Position numbers and translations under genes: made by a program. Below are positions 23,592 to 32,719 of a DNA stretch of 64,000 nucleotides, one piece after another (position 1 is the first letter of the stretch; every line of letters begins with the position of its first letter). The notes beneath the pieces were generated by a model. That model worked only from the letters and a program-made list of their open reading frames with translations. It was not told the origin of the DNA and ran no database searches. This stretch comes from Oribacterium sinus (lineage in GTDB: Bacteria > Bacillota > Clostridia > Lachnospirales > Lachnospiraceae), in assembly GCF_014202695.1 (NCBI RefSeq), contig NZ_JACHHH010000001.1:230739-294738 (forward strand), read 5' to 3'.

Positions 23592-24485
23592 TTGATGGAT
23601 ACCGAGTATCCTGAAGGAAGCATTTCATCCTTCCTTTGGAGTATTCGAGATAAACGGAAAGGGAATAGCATGCGGGGATTTTTAACCCTTATCAGGATTT
23701 GTAAAGAAAAAAGAAAAATGATTGTGAGCCTGGCCTTTGCGGACTTTCGGAAGCGTTTTGTAGGCTCTTATTTCGGGGCGGTTTGGATGTTGATTCAGCC
23801 CTTGGTAACCATTGCGATTTATGCTTTTATCTTTGGTCCCTATGGCTTTAAATCCAGTCCTCCGGTGCCCAATGTTTCCTATACCACCTGGTTGATTCCC
23901 GGAATGGTTCCCTGGTTTTTCTTTTCGGAAGTGATGAATATGAACACGGGAATCTTACAGGAATATCAGTATCTGGTAAAAAAGGTGGTTTTCCCCATTG
24001 AGCTTTTGCCGATTATTAAGTTAATCAGCTGTTCTCTGGTGCATCTTTTCTTCCTACTGGTGATGTTCTTGTTTGCCCTGTTTAGTAGAGAGCCTATTTT
24101 GATTACCTGGCCACAGGTATTCTTTTATTCCTTTGCCACGGCCTTTTACGCCTTGGCTTTATCCTTCTTTACCTCTGCGGTTTCCGTCTTTTTTAAGGAC
24201 ATGCAGCAGATTGTGGGAATTGTCTTGCAGTTCGGTATTTGGATGACCCCGATTATGTATGATGAAACCCTCTTTACCGGGAAGGCGCCCATTGTTAAGT
24301 GGATTTTGAAGATAAACCCTATGTACTATATTGTGGCAGGCTACAGGGATTCTATGCTTACCGGACACTGGTTCTTCGAAAGACCGGGCTTAAGCCTGTA
24401 TTTCTGGGGAGTGACCACGGTTATGTTTTTATTCTCTCTAAGATTTTTCCGCTCTTTACGGCCTCATTTTTCCGATGTACTGTAA
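23592..24485 (+). CDS. ABC-2 type polysaccharide/teichoic acid exporter permease (Wzm/TagG-like)
   Basis: Membrane subunit of an ABC exporter for lipid-linked polysaccharide. Six hydrophobic segments; ADFRKRFVGSYFGAVWMLIQPL is the conserved amphipathic N-terminal region of Wzm/TagG, and INPMYYIVAGYRDSML is the conserved C-terminal loop. The frame opens at ATG 23592, but conservation begins only after ATG 23670 (MRGFLTLIRICKEK), which gives 271 residues and the usual family length, so 23670 may be the true start. The partner ATPase (Wzt/TagH), normally the next gene, is absent: a PlsC gene follows at 24569. Confidence 0.88.
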   Translation: MMDTEYPEGSISSFLWSIRDKRKGNSMRGFLTLIRICKEKRKMIVSLAFADFRKRFVGSYFGAVWMLIQPLVTIAIYAFIFGPYGFKSSPPVPNVSYTTWLIPGMVPWFFFSEVMNMNTGILQEYQYLVKKVVFPIELLPIIKLISCSLVHLFFLLVMFLFALFSREPILITWPQVFFYSFATAFYALALSFFTSAVSVFFKDMQQIVGIVLQFGIWMTPIMYDETLFTGKAPIVKWILKINPMYYIVAGYRDSMLTGHWFFERPGLSLYFWGVTTVMFLFSLRFFRSLRPHFSDVL

Positions 24486-24568
24486 AGTCTGTAACGAAAC
24501 TTATTTTTTACGGTCTGTTCCTGTAAGGGGACAATGCACAAAGTCTTTATAGAAATAAAGGAGAGTTT

Positions 24569-25327
24569 ATGCTTTCAATGGTTTTGGTAGTAGTGGTTTT
24601 GGCTGTTTTCCTAAGCTTTGGCAGCCTGCGTCTTTTTTCTATCCGAAAGATGGAAAAAGGTGAAAAACGGGATGATTTAGTCCTCTCCATTGTGGGGGGA
24701 AAATTACGGCAGATTTTAAAAATCTGCAAGGTGGAGCTTTCCGTGGATGGTTTAGATAGAATTCCGGAGAAGGAAGCGGTACTGTTTATCGGAAATCATC
24801 GCTCTTACTTTGATATTGTGGTGGCTTACAGCATTTTGCCCCGTCCTACCGGCTTTATTTCCAAGAAGGAAATTGCAAAAATTCCCAACATAGAGTTATG
24901 GATGAGAGAGCTGCATTGTCTCTTTTTGGATAGAGAAAACTTGAAGCAAAACCTCCAGGTGATTATTGAGGCCATTAAGCAGGTGAAGGCCGGCATTTCC
25001 ATGTGGATTTACCCGGAAGGTACTAGAACGAGGGGGGAGTCGGAGCTGGATCTGGGAGAGTTTAAGGCAGGCTCCTTTAAGATTGCGGAAAAGAGCGGCT
25101 GCAAGATTGTTCCGGTGGCCATGATTAATACCAGAAGGATTATGGAAGAGGATTTTCCCAGACTGCACAGCGCCAAGGTCTATGTGCAATTCGGAAAGCC
25201 TATAGATTTATCAGAGCTTTCCGAGGAGGACAGAAAGAATATTGCGGAGTATACCAAGGAACGGATCCGGGAGATGCTTGCGGAGCTGAAAGAGAAGGAG
25301 GCTAGGGAGCTTTCCGGAACGGTATAG
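24569..25327 (+). CDS. plsC: 1-acyl-sn-glycerol-3-phosphate acyltransferase
   Basis: Acylates lysophosphatidic acid to phosphatidic acid at the membrane. 252 residues: an N-terminal membrane helix (about 2-18), catalytic NHRSYFD (HX4D box, about residue 75), GFISKKEIAKIP, the WIYPEGTRTRG glycerol-phosphate-binding motif, and a conserved C-terminal VQFGKPIDL. The C-terminus is a charged helix. It is the last gene in this direction before the amino-acid genes. Its link to the glycan cluster is positional only. Confidence 0.93.
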   Translation: MLSMVLVVVVLAVFLSFGSLRLFSIRKMEKGEKRDDLVLSIVGGKLRQILKICKVELSVDGLDRIPEKEAVLFIGNHRSYFDIVVAYSILPRPTGFISKKEIAKIPNIELWMRELHCLFLDRENLKQNLQVIIEAIKQVKAGISMWIYPEGTRTRGESELDLGEFKAGSFKIAEKSGCKIVPVAMINTRRIMEEDFPRLHSAKVYVQFGKPIDLSELSEEDRKNIAEYTKERIREMLAELKEKEARELSGTV

Positions 25328-25330
25328 CCG

Positions 25331-25386
25331 GAACGGTAAAGATTGAACAGTAAAGACGGAACAGTAAAGACAGAACAGTATAATCG
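25331..25386 (+). repeat. Four 14-bp tandem repeats
   Basis: Four consecutive 14-bp units of the type GAACAGTAAAGACG (25331-25344, 25345-25358, 25359-25372, 25373-25386) with a decayed fifth, in the gap after plsC and before pheA. Confidence 0.85.
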
Positions 25387-25450
25387 GAATAGCAGAAAAG
25401 TTCCGAATATCACAAGGCGAAAGCTATGGAATAAAGAGGAGGAAGGGTGT

Positions 25451-26596
25451 ATGGATCTTTTGGAGATTCGAAAGGAATTGGATATATTGGATCGGGAGAT
25501 TGTTCATCTTTTCGAAAAACGAATGGGTCTTGTGGAGGATGTGGCCAGATTCAAGCTGGATACCGGAAAGGCCGTTCTGGACAGCAAGAGGGAAAAAGAA
25601 AAGCTTCAGGTGGCAAGAAGCTACGTGGAGGACCCGAAGCTACAGGAATCCATTACCGAGCTTTTTCAGGAAATGATGAGTATGTCCAGAAGAAAGCAAA
25701 TCGGTATGCTTTTGGAACGGGGAAGGGGATTTTCCGCCGGTTTTCAAAAGCTGGATTGTCTTCCTTTTTCCGGGAAAAGCCTGGTGTATCAGGGCGCGGA
25801 GGGAGCCTACTCCTATCTTGCGGGAAGAATTTTTTTCCAAAAGGAAAATATGATAGCCTGCACACATTTTCAGGAGGTGCTTTCCGCTTTGGAAGAAGGA
25901 AGGGCGGATTATGCCATTTTGCCCATGGAAAACTCCACCTACGGCATGGTACAGGACAATTTCGACCTTCTGGCTAAGCATCCTAAGCTTTATGTGGTGC
26001 AGGAAATCGAATTTCCGGTTTCCCATTGCCTGGCTACCCTTCCGGGAGAATCTTTCTCCGACATCAAAAGAGTCTATTCCCATCCCCAGGCCCTGTCCCA
26101 GTGTGCAGACTTTTTTCAGAAGTATCCAAAGATACAGGGAATTCCCAGTTTAAATACAGCGATTGCCGCTAAGAATCTTATGGAGACGAAGGAAGAGGGC
26201 GCCGGGGTTTTGTGCAGCTGGGAAGCAGCCTTAGAGTACGGTCTTTCGATTTTAGAGGAAAATCTCAGTAAAAAGGAGAACACTACCCGCTTCTTCATTT
26301 TAGGAAAAGAAGCCGTGTTCTCTAAGAATGCCGGAAAGCTCAGTATTTCCTTTTCTCTGCCCCATGCAGTGGGAAGTCTGTACCATATCTTAGGGAACTT
26401 TTTGTTTAACGGATTGACTCTCACCATGATTCAGTCCAGACCGGTGGGGGACGGAGAGTTTTCTTACCGCTTCTATGTGGATTTTCTTGGAAATTTAGAG
26501 CAAAAGGAAGTGTTGAATGCCTTGAGCTGTTTACAGGAAGAGGGCGTTGATTTTAGAGTTTTAGGAAATTATCCTTCTAAAGAGTTCAAAAGATAA
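25451..26596 (+). CDS. pheA: Bifunctional chorismate mutase / prephenate dehydratase
   Basis: Makes phenylpyruvate from chorismate for phenylalanine. Start chosen at ATG 25451 (381 aa; GAGGAGG about ten bases upstream); the frame runs back to 25343 through repeat sequence without support. The N-terminal AroQ-type mutase domain (MDLLEIRKELDILDREIVHLFEKRM ... DSKREKEKL) occupies about 1-90. The dehydratase domain (VYQGAEGAYSYLAG, DYAILPMENSTYGMV, SHPQALSQC, NTTRFFILGKE) covers about 110-285. The C-terminal ACT domain (SFSLPHAVGSLYHILGNF; ESRP-like IQSRPVGDGEFSYRFYVDF) senses phenylalanine. Standalone in this window. Confidence 0.95.
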   Translation: MDLLEIRKELDILDREIVHLFEKRMGLVEDVARFKLDTGKAVLDSKREKEKLQVARSYVEDPKLQESITELFQEMMSMSRRKQIGMLLERGRGFSAGFQKLDCLPFSGKSLVYQGAEGAYSYLAGRIFFQKENMIACTHFQEVLSALEEGRADYAILPMENSTYGMVQDNFDLLAKHPKLYVVQEIEFPVSHCLATLPGESFSDIKRVYSHPQALSQCADFFQKYPKIQGIPSLNTAIAAKNLMETKEEGAGVLCSWEAALEYGLSILEENLSKKENTTRFFILGKEAVFSKNAGKLSISFSLPHAVGSLYHILGNFLFNGLTLTMIQSRPVGDGEFSYRFYVDFLGNLEQKEVLNALSCLQEEGVDFRVLGNYPSKEFKR

Positions 26597-26701
26597 AAAT
26601 TAAGTTTTTCGGAACGAAAATGCAAGAACTTAGAAAGTAGATAATCTTTCTTTTTTCGCAAATATCCAGTACACTATGACATATTGTGCTAAGGAGGTAG
26701 T

Positions 26702-27403
26702 ATGCAGCAAATTAATATATTGGTAGTAGACGATGAGAAAGAGATTGCCGAGTTAGTGGAAATTTACTTGGTGTCTGACGGATATAAAGTATTTAAGGCA
26801 TATAATGCGGAGGAAGGCTTACAGATTTTGTCTCAGGAAGAGATTCATCTGGTGCTTTTGGATGTAATGATGCCGGGAATGAACGGACTGGAGATGTGCC
26901 GTAAGATTCGGGAAAGCTCCAATATTCCCGTGATTATGCTGTCTGCAAAGTCCGAGGATCTGGACAAGATTGTAGGCTTAACCGGCGGGGCGGATGACTA
27001 TGTGACTAAGCCCTTTAATCCTTTAGAGCTTACTGCCAGGGTAAAGTCTCAGTTAAGACGCTATACCCAGTTAAATCCCAATGCGGGTCCCAATTATGTG
27101 AATAATGAGATTCATATTCGGAATATGCTGATTAATAAGGACAATCATAAGGTATTGATTGACGATGAGGACATTAAGCTTACCCCCATCGAGTTCGATA
27201 TTCTCTTCCTTTTGGCATCTCATCCCGGAAAAGTTTTCTCCACCGATGAGATTTTTGAAAAGGTTTGGAATGAAAAGGTGTATGAGGCCAATAATACGGT
27301 TATGGTACACATCCGTCGTCTGAGAGGAAAGATGAAAGAGGATCAGAGAGAGGACAAGATTATCACCACCGTTTGGGGCGTTGGCTATAAGATTGAAAAG
27401 TAG
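26702..27403 (+). CDS. OmpR-family response regulator
   Basis: DNA-binding partner of the following histidine kinase. 233 residues: receiver domain (LVVDDEKEIAELVEIYL, phosphoacceptor Asp54 in LLDVMMPG, switch residue region MLSAKS, Lys in YVTKPFNPLEL) and a winged-helix C-terminal domain (LTPIEFDILFLLASHPGKVFS, VHIRRLRGKM, VWGVGYKIEK). AGGAGGT ribosome site. The VanR-like subtype is suggested by the overall layout. It lies six bases upstream of the kinase and upstream of an ABC system, a common arrangement for envelope-stress or drug-response modules. Confidence 0.95.
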   Translation: MQQINILVVDDEKEIAELVEIYLVSDGYKVFKAYNAEEGLQILSQEEIHLVLLDVMMPGMNGLEMCRKIRESSNIPVIMLSAKSEDLDKIVGLTGGADDYVTKPFNPLELTARVKSQLRRYTQLNPNAGPNYVNNEIHIRNMLINKDNHKVLIDDEDIKLTPIEFDILFLLASHPGKVFSTDEIFEKVWNEKVYEANNTVMVHIRRLRGKMKEDQREDKIITTVWGVGYKIEK

Positions 27404-27408
27404 GGGTC

Positions 27409-28695
27409 TTGGCGTTGAAGAAGACGAGTTTACCCCACCATTTCGGTCGGGGCTATTTCATGCAACTGTTGGTTCATGTGGGAATTTCCGCCCTTTTTAC
27501 AGCGGTTATCGAATGTTTTTTGGTTTTAAATATCGGCTCCTACACCAATTACCTAGTGCAAATCGGAAATGACAATCCCCTTGTACAACGCTTTGCCTTT
27601 GTCAGCACCGTCAGTATTTTACTTTTTGTGCTGGTGGGGATTTTGATTTTTACCATCATTTTCCTCTTTCTGCAAAGAAAGACGGCAAGAGATATTGAGA
27701 CTCTGGCTCAGGGGGTAAAGCAGATTTCCGCCGGGGATTTTCATACGGATATTGCCATTTCCGGAGAAGGAGAGCTGGCGCATATTGCGGAAAGCATCCG
27801 CCTTATGGAAGAGGAACTGTCCTCCCATATTGAACGGGAGAGGGAAAACGAACAGTCTAAAACAGACCTGATTACCAATATTGCCCATGATTTAAGAACC
27901 CCCCTCACCTCTATTTTGGGCTATCTGGACTTGCTTCGAAACAGCCAGATGGTTCCGGAGGAAATGAAAAAACATTATATCGAAATAGTATATAACAAAG
28001 CTCTCCGTTTACAAAAACTAATCGAAGAGCTTTTTGGCTTTACAAAATTATCCTACGGTAAACTGAACATGAATATCAGCACCCTGGATTTGGTTCAACT
28101 TTTGTCCCAGCTGGTGGAGGAAAGCTATCCGAATTTTGAGAAAAACAATCTCTCCTATGACTTTTCCGCCAATGTGAAATCGCTTTTTATCGAGGGGGAT
28201 GGAGACCTTTTGGCCAGACTTTTTGATAACTTAATCAGCAATGCCATCAAATACGGGGCGGAAGGAAAGCGAGTTCTGATTCGTCTTCGTAAGGAAAAGG
28301 AAGAGGTGATGGTGCAGGTCTTAAACTTCGGCTATGTGATTCCGGAAAAGGAACTGCCGTTGATTTTTGATAAATTCTACCGCGTGGAGCATTCCCGTTC
28401 CCTAAGCACGGGAGGAACCGGCTTGGGACTTGCCATTGTAAAGAATATCGTGGACATGCATCATGGAAATATTACGGTGCAGTCGGATATGGGAGGAACC
28501 CGATTTAACGTGACTCTTCCCCTGAAATATACGGAGGAAGGAAAGAGCTTTGCGGAGAGACCTGTCCGGGAAGAAAGAAACGGTAAAGGAACTGAGAGCG
28601 GAGAGAAGAAAAATGAGGGCAGGTCTGAAAGAAGAGTAGAGAAAAAGCCTGAGAGAAGGCCGGAAAAGAAGAATCGCAAGAAAGACAGAAAGTAG
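27409..28695 (+). CDS. Sensor histidine kinase
   Basis: Membrane sensor paired with the response regulator just upstream. TTG start at 27409, or the in-frame TTG 27415, which is better spaced from the GGGG at 27403-27406. Two membrane helices (about 20-45 and 65-92) enclose only about 20 external residues, so it probably senses within the membrane. Then HAMP (about 93-145), the H-box NIAHDLRTPLTSILGYLDLL (His160), N-box LFDNLISNAIKYG, and G-boxes with STGGTGLGLAIVKNIV. An unusual 45-residue Arg/Lys/Glu-rich tail (RRVEKKPERRPEKKNRKKDRK region) follows the ATPase domain. Confidence 0.93.
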   Translation: MALKKTSLPHHFGRGYFMQLLVHVGISALFTAVIECFLVLNIGSYTNYLVQIGNDNPLVQRFAFVSTVSILLFVLVGILIFTIIFLFLQRKTARDIETLAQGVKQISAGDFHTDIAISGEGELAHIAESIRLMEEELSSHIERERENEQSKTDLITNIAHDLRTPLTSILGYLDLLRNSQMVPEEMKKHYIEIVYNKALRLQKLIEELFGFTKLSYGKLNMNISTLDLVQLLSQLVEESYPNFEKNNLSYDFSANVKSLFIEGDGDLLARLFDNLISNAIKYGAEGKRVLIRLRKEKEEVMVQVLNFGYVIPEKELPLIFDKFYRVEHSRSLSTGGTGLGLAIVKNIVDMHHGNITVQSDMGGTRFNVTLPLKYTEEGKSFAERPVREERNGKGTESGEKKNEGRSERRVEKKPERRPEKKNRKKDRK

Positions 28696-28701
28696 GGAGA
28701 G

Positions 28702-31041
28702 ATGGGAAAGAAGGCGTTGATTTTTGTATTTCTCTTCTTCCTTTTCCTCATGGGAAAAGAGGGAAGAGCGGAAAATCTGAATTTAAGCTACCAGTACGGA
28801 ATACAAAATACGGCGAAGTCCGGGAGAAGTCTGCCCCTTTTTCTTACAGTGGAAAATACGGAGGAACAGGTTTTTTCCGGTAACTTAAAGGTTTTATTTG
28901 CGGAATCCAACCAGAGTATCGTGGAATATTCCTACCCAATTGTGGTGGAAGGCAACAATAAAAAAGAGCTGGTAAAGAACCTGAGTCTTCCCACCGGTGT
29001 GAATCAGATGCTTATCAGCATTGAGAATAAGCGGGGAGAGCAAATCAACAGCCAAAGAGTGGGCTTGGATATTTCGGGAACCGATGCGGAGCTTTTTGTG
29101 GGAATTCTTTCCGAAAAGGGAGAGGGAATCGGTTATCTGCACAATGCCAGAATCAATAACGGACTTCTGGAAAGCAGAACTTTTGCATTTCAACCGGAGT
29201 CCTTTCCCAAGGAAGAGTCGGTGCTTTCTCTTTTGGATTTATTGATTATTCGGGATATTTCCTTTTCCGCCTTGTCCAAGGAACAGGAAAATTTCATCAA
29301 TTCCTATATTGAACAGGGTGGGGTGGTTTTATTTTCTCTTTCCGGGACAAGAGGAAGAGAAACCTTAGGGGACAATTATTCCGCCTTACTGGAAAAGGAA
29401 TTGGATTTTCGGGAAAGACCTCTGCATCTTGGTACAGAGGGGGACTTGGCCCAAGAGAGTACCGTATCGGTTTTCAGCTCTCCCGTACATTTTAGAGGAG
29501 GAAGAGAGGGGCTTTTTTCAGAAAATCAGCCCTACCTTTCCGTGCTTCCCAAGGGGAACGGCTTATTGGCTGTTTTAGGCTATGACTTATCCGAAGTGGA
29601 GCGCTATGCCACGGAAGACAGCTCCTATGTAGGCAGACTGCTTCTTGCCCTCTATGGGCAAAACCGTTTGGACAACCTGTCCATATCCGCATCGGAGAAA
29701 AGCTTAAAGCAGTACTGGGATTTAGAGGAGCTGATGAATCTTTCCGATTTAAGTAAGCTCCCCTCCCTGGCCTTATATTTTGCCATTCTCTTTCCCAGCC
29801 TGATTTTTCTGGGACCGGGGCTTTATCTTCTGATGCGTTCTCAGGGAAATTTAAAATACTATCGTTTGAGTATTCTGCTGTTTTCCCTCTTTTTGGGTGT
29901 AATTGTCTGGTCCCTGGGGATGGGAACCCGTTTTAACGGAAGCTTTCTTTCTTACCTGAAGCTTTCGCAAATTACGGAAAATACGGTGGAGGAACAGAAC
30001 TACATTAACTTGCGTTCTCCCAATGAAAACAATATCAGTCTTTCCGTAAAGCCCGAATATACCGTGAATCCCATTGTAAAGGGAATGGATTTTACCGGAG
30101 ATCTTACCGAACTTTTGCAAAAGGAAGATTTGCATCGGATGGATATTCGTAGAGACAGAGAGGAGTCTCTGATTCATATCATCAAGAGTGATGCCTTTGC
30201 TCCTCATTATTTTAATATCAATAAAAAATCCGCCAATGCCAAGGGAGATATTCAGGGCATCATCCATTATTATCAGGGAAAGATTAGCGGAAAACTGAAA
30301 AATACCACGGAATACACCTTCTATGACAGCTTTTTTTATCTTTTCGGCAGAATGGTGAAGTGTGGAAAATGGGAGAGCGGGGCGGAAATAGACCTGTCTA
30401 CCTTGGAGAGCATAGCCATACCTGTGGGAGATTATGAGTACAGCAGTAATCTAATCAGTAGCGGAAACGGAAAGAACTTTCTTCGGTATATTTTAAGTGA
30501 AAGGTTGCACGGCTATTTTTCCGATGCCCGATTCTTCGGCTTTATCCGGGAGGAGCAGTTGGGCTTTACGGCAGAAAAAAATATCGAAAAATACGGTGTA
30601 CATATTCTTACCCAGTCTGTGGCTTTGGATCGGAAGGAAGGAGACAGCATAGAGTATTGTGCCCTTTCCAGAGACCCTGTGGTGTCCAGCGGAGAATACG
30701 ATTTACAGACCAATACCATGAATCCTATGATTCCCCTGGAAATTCATTACCCCCTGGGAGAGGAGCAGAATATTGAAGGTATCCGTTTTGAAAAGATAGA
30801 GCTGGAGGATGGAAAGCTCTTGCAGAATTTTCAGGGAAATATGGCTCTTTACAATTATCAGACAGGAGGCTATGACCTGCTTCCTTCCAAGGACGGAACC
30901 CTGGAAGGAGAGAAGCTCACTCCCTATTTAAGCGAGAAGAAGGAGCTGAATATCCGCTTTGTACCGAAGGAAAGCAATGTTTCTCCTCAAATCAGGCAGT
31001 ACCTGCCTCAGATTTATGTTGTGGCAAAGGAGGAAGCATGA
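28702..31041 (+). CDS. Large membrane-anchored protein of an ABC system, unknown function
   Basis: 779 residues. Seen: signal/anchor helix at 4-17, an extracytoplasmic beta-rich N-terminal domain, then a region (about 130-330) with LSLLDLLIIRDISFSALSKEQENFINSYIEQGGVVLFSLSG, which resembles the glutamine-amidotransferase-like fold found in membrane partners of some ABC-2 systems, two helices (about 358-380 and 388-410), and a 370-residue C-terminal domain. It begins seven bases after the kinase gene and overlaps the ABC ATPase gene by ATGA, so it is part of one unit with the transporter. Not assigned to a named family. Confidence 0.8.
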   Translation: MGKKALIFVFLFFLFLMGKEGRAENLNLSYQYGIQNTAKSGRSLPLFLTVENTEEQVFSGNLKVLFAESNQSIVEYSYPIVVEGNNKKELVKNLSLPTGVNQMLISIENKRGEQINSQRVGLDISGTDAELFVGILSEKGEGIGYLHNARINNGLLESRTFAFQPESFPKEESVLSLLDLLIIRDISFSALSKEQENFINSYIEQGGVVLFSLSGTRGRETLGDNYSALLEKELDFRERPLHLGTEGDLAQESTVSVFSSPVHFRGGREGLFSENQPYLSVLPKGNGLLAVLGYDLSEVERYATEDSSYVGRLLLALYGQNRLDNLSISASEKSLKQYWDLEELMNLSDLSKLPSLALYFAILFPSLIFLGPGLYLLMRSQGNLKYYRLSILLFSLFLGVIVWSLGMGTRFNGSFLSYLKLSQITENTVEEQNYINLRSPNENNISLSVKPEYTVNPIVKGMDFTGDLTELLQKEDLHRMDIRRDREESLIHIIKSDAFAPHYFNINKKSANAKGDIQGIIHYYQGKISGKLKNTTEYTFYDSFFYLFGRMVKCGKWESGAEIDLSTLESIAIPVGDYEYSSNLISSGNGKNFLRYILSERLHGYFSDARFFGFIREEQLGFTAEKNIEKYGVHILTQSVALDRKEGDSIEYCALSRDPVVSSGEYDLQTNTMNPMIPLEIHYPLGEEQNIEGIRFEKIELEDGKLLQNFQGNMALYNYQTGGYDLLPSKDGTLEGEKLTPYLSEKKELNIRFVPKESNVSPQIRQYLPQIYVVAKEEA

Positions 31042-31997
31042 TTCAATTCCAAAATGTAAAAAAAAGCTATGGCGGCATCAAGGTGATTGAAGACTTCTCC
31101 TTGGAGGTTTCCGATGATCAGATTTTTGGCCTGCTGGGACTTCCGGATACCGGGAAATCCACTCTTGTGAATCTTCTAATGGGGCTTTATCCCTTGGATA
31201 GCGGTCATATTTTTATTGATGATATGGAGGCAGGCTCAGGACTGCGGAGACTTAAGCGAAGGCTGGGCTATGTGCCCAATATTCCGGGAGTTTATCCCCA
31301 GATGCGGGTGGGAGAATACCTTGCGTTTTTTGCCTCCTGTTACTCTATGGAGGAAAGCCGTATTCGGGGAAGGATTCGACTACTTCTGGAAATGTCCGGG
31401 CTTTTGGCTTGGGAGGACAGTGCCATGGAGCTTTTGCCCAAGGCGGCTTTACAAAAGCTCTCCTTTGTTCGAGCAATTCTGCACGATCCCAAGATTCTGA
31501 TTATTGATGAGGCTTTGGCGGGCTTGGATCCAAGAACACTGGAAGAAATCAAAACCATGCTATTGGATTATCAAAGTCAAGGAAAAAGCATTTTCATGAC
31601 AGGCTCTTCCTTAGGAGAAGTGTCGGACTTTTGCACCCATCTGGGCTTTTTGCATCAGGGGAAAATGATTCGGAGCGGATCGGTGTCGCAGATCACCCGA
31701 GAGCTCAGCATGCAAAATCCTATTATTATTCAAGTGCAGGGGAAGAATACAGGACTTATGCAGGCTTTAAAAAATGAGCCGAAAGTCAAGTCTATAAGCC
31801 TTCGGGAAAATGAAATCCGGGTAGGCTTTTCGGGAAGTCAGGAGGAAGAGGCCGGGCTTTTACAAAATATAGTGGAAAGCGGAATCAAGCTTTATTCCTT
31901 CTATAGAGAGCAGGGCAGTATCGAGGGCGTTTTGTTTCAAAAATCTCAAGAGGAAAGGAGTCTTTTATCTTATGAAAGAGAATCCGATATGGAGTAA
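31038..31997 (+). CDS. ABC transporter ATP-binding protein
   Basis: 319 residues: Walker A GLPDTGKSTLVNLL (an Asp where Asn/Gly is usual), Q-loop PNIPGVYPQMRVGEYLAFF, a strongly degenerate signature (ELLPKAALQKLSFVRAIL instead of LSGGQ), Walker B ILIIDEALAGLDP, and a Ser in place of the usual H-loop His (FMTGSSLGEVSDFC). The missing LSGGQ glycines and His suggest altered or weak ATPase cycling. The C-terminal about 100 residues are the regulatory domain seen in ABC-2 ATPases. It overlaps its neighbours on both sides (4 and 26 bases). Confidence 0.9.
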   Translation: MIQFQNVKKSYGGIKVIEDFSLEVSDDQIFGLLGLPDTGKSTLVNLLMGLYPLDSGHIFIDDMEAGSGLRRLKRRLGYVPNIPGVYPQMRVGEYLAFFASCYSMEESRIRGRIRLLLEMSGLLAWEDSAMELLPKAALQKLSFVRAILHDPKILIIDEALAGLDPRTLEEIKTMLLDYQSQGKSIFMTGSSLGEVSDFCTHLGFLHQGKMIRSGSVSQITRELSMQNPIIIQVQGKNTGLMQALKNEPKVKSISLRENEIRVGFSGSQEEEAGLLQNIVESGIKLYSFYREQGSIEGVLFQKSQEERSLLSYERESDME

Positions 31998-32676
31998 GGA
32001 CAGTTTGCTGGGAAACCGAAGTTTGTTTCTTCCTATGCTGATTTTCTTTACCAATCTTTTGCTCTTTGTGCTTTTATTCGGAAATCTCTATTATATTTCC
32101 TTGAATGCACAGCAGACGGGAGAAATTCGTTACGCCATGTTTAATCGTTTTTATTATTATGTAGGGAGCGGCCTTTTTGTTTTTCTTCTGCTTTTGGCTC
32201 CTGCCCTAAGTGCTTCCAGTATTACCCAGGAAAGAGAGCAAAACAACTTAGCTCTGCTTTTGTGTACGGATTGTACGGAAAAGACCATACTACAGGGAAA
32301 GCTCATAGCCTATATGTCCACCCATCTGACTCTACTTTCCTCCACAGTTCCTTTTTTGGCTACCTTATATATCTATGGCGGAATTTCCGGCAGTTTGGTG
32401 CTTTTATATTTTTTCTTTTATATTTTTTCCGCCCTCTATTGCACGGCTCTCGGTATCTTTTGCAGTTGTCTGGGAAAGAATACGGCTTATTCCACGGCAC
32501 TGAGCTACGTGCTGGAATTTATCAGCTTTTTGTTTGTTTTCTATGGACTTTACTGGTGTAGAACTCAGGGATATTTTTTCTACGGTCTGATCCTGGCATT
32601 TCTGTTTTTTATCCTCTTTAGTTTGAGTTTTTTAGGAATAGGGAAAAAATATCTAAGAGGTTTACAAACAAATTGA
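31972..32676 (+). CDS. ABC-2 family transporter permease
   Basis: 234 residues with six hydrophobic segments (about 15-38, 58-80, 105-127, 135-160, 165-188, 200-222). LSASSITQEREQNNLALLLCTDCTEKTILQGKLIAYM is the conserved coupling-helix region of ABC-2 permeases (E-R-E motif followed by the LL..T segment). Translation starts inside the ATPase gene (26-base overlap). Together with the 779-residue protein it forms an exporter of unknown substrate downstream of the two-component system. Confidence 0.88.
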   Translation: MKENPIWSKDSLLGNRSLFLPMLIFFTNLLLFVLLFGNLYYISLNAQQTGEIRYAMFNRFYYYVGSGLFVFLLLLAPALSASSITQEREQNNLALLLCTDCTEKTILQGKLIAYMSTHLTLLSSTVPFLATLYIYGGISGSLVLLYFFFYIFSALYCTALGIFCSCLGKNTAYSTALSYVLEFISFLFVFYGLYWCRTQGYFFYGLILAFLFFILFSLSFLGIGKKYLRGLQTN

Positions 32677-32719
32677 ACTAGGATATTCTGTAGGAAGTTT
32701 AAAAGGAAGAGGGGAAACT

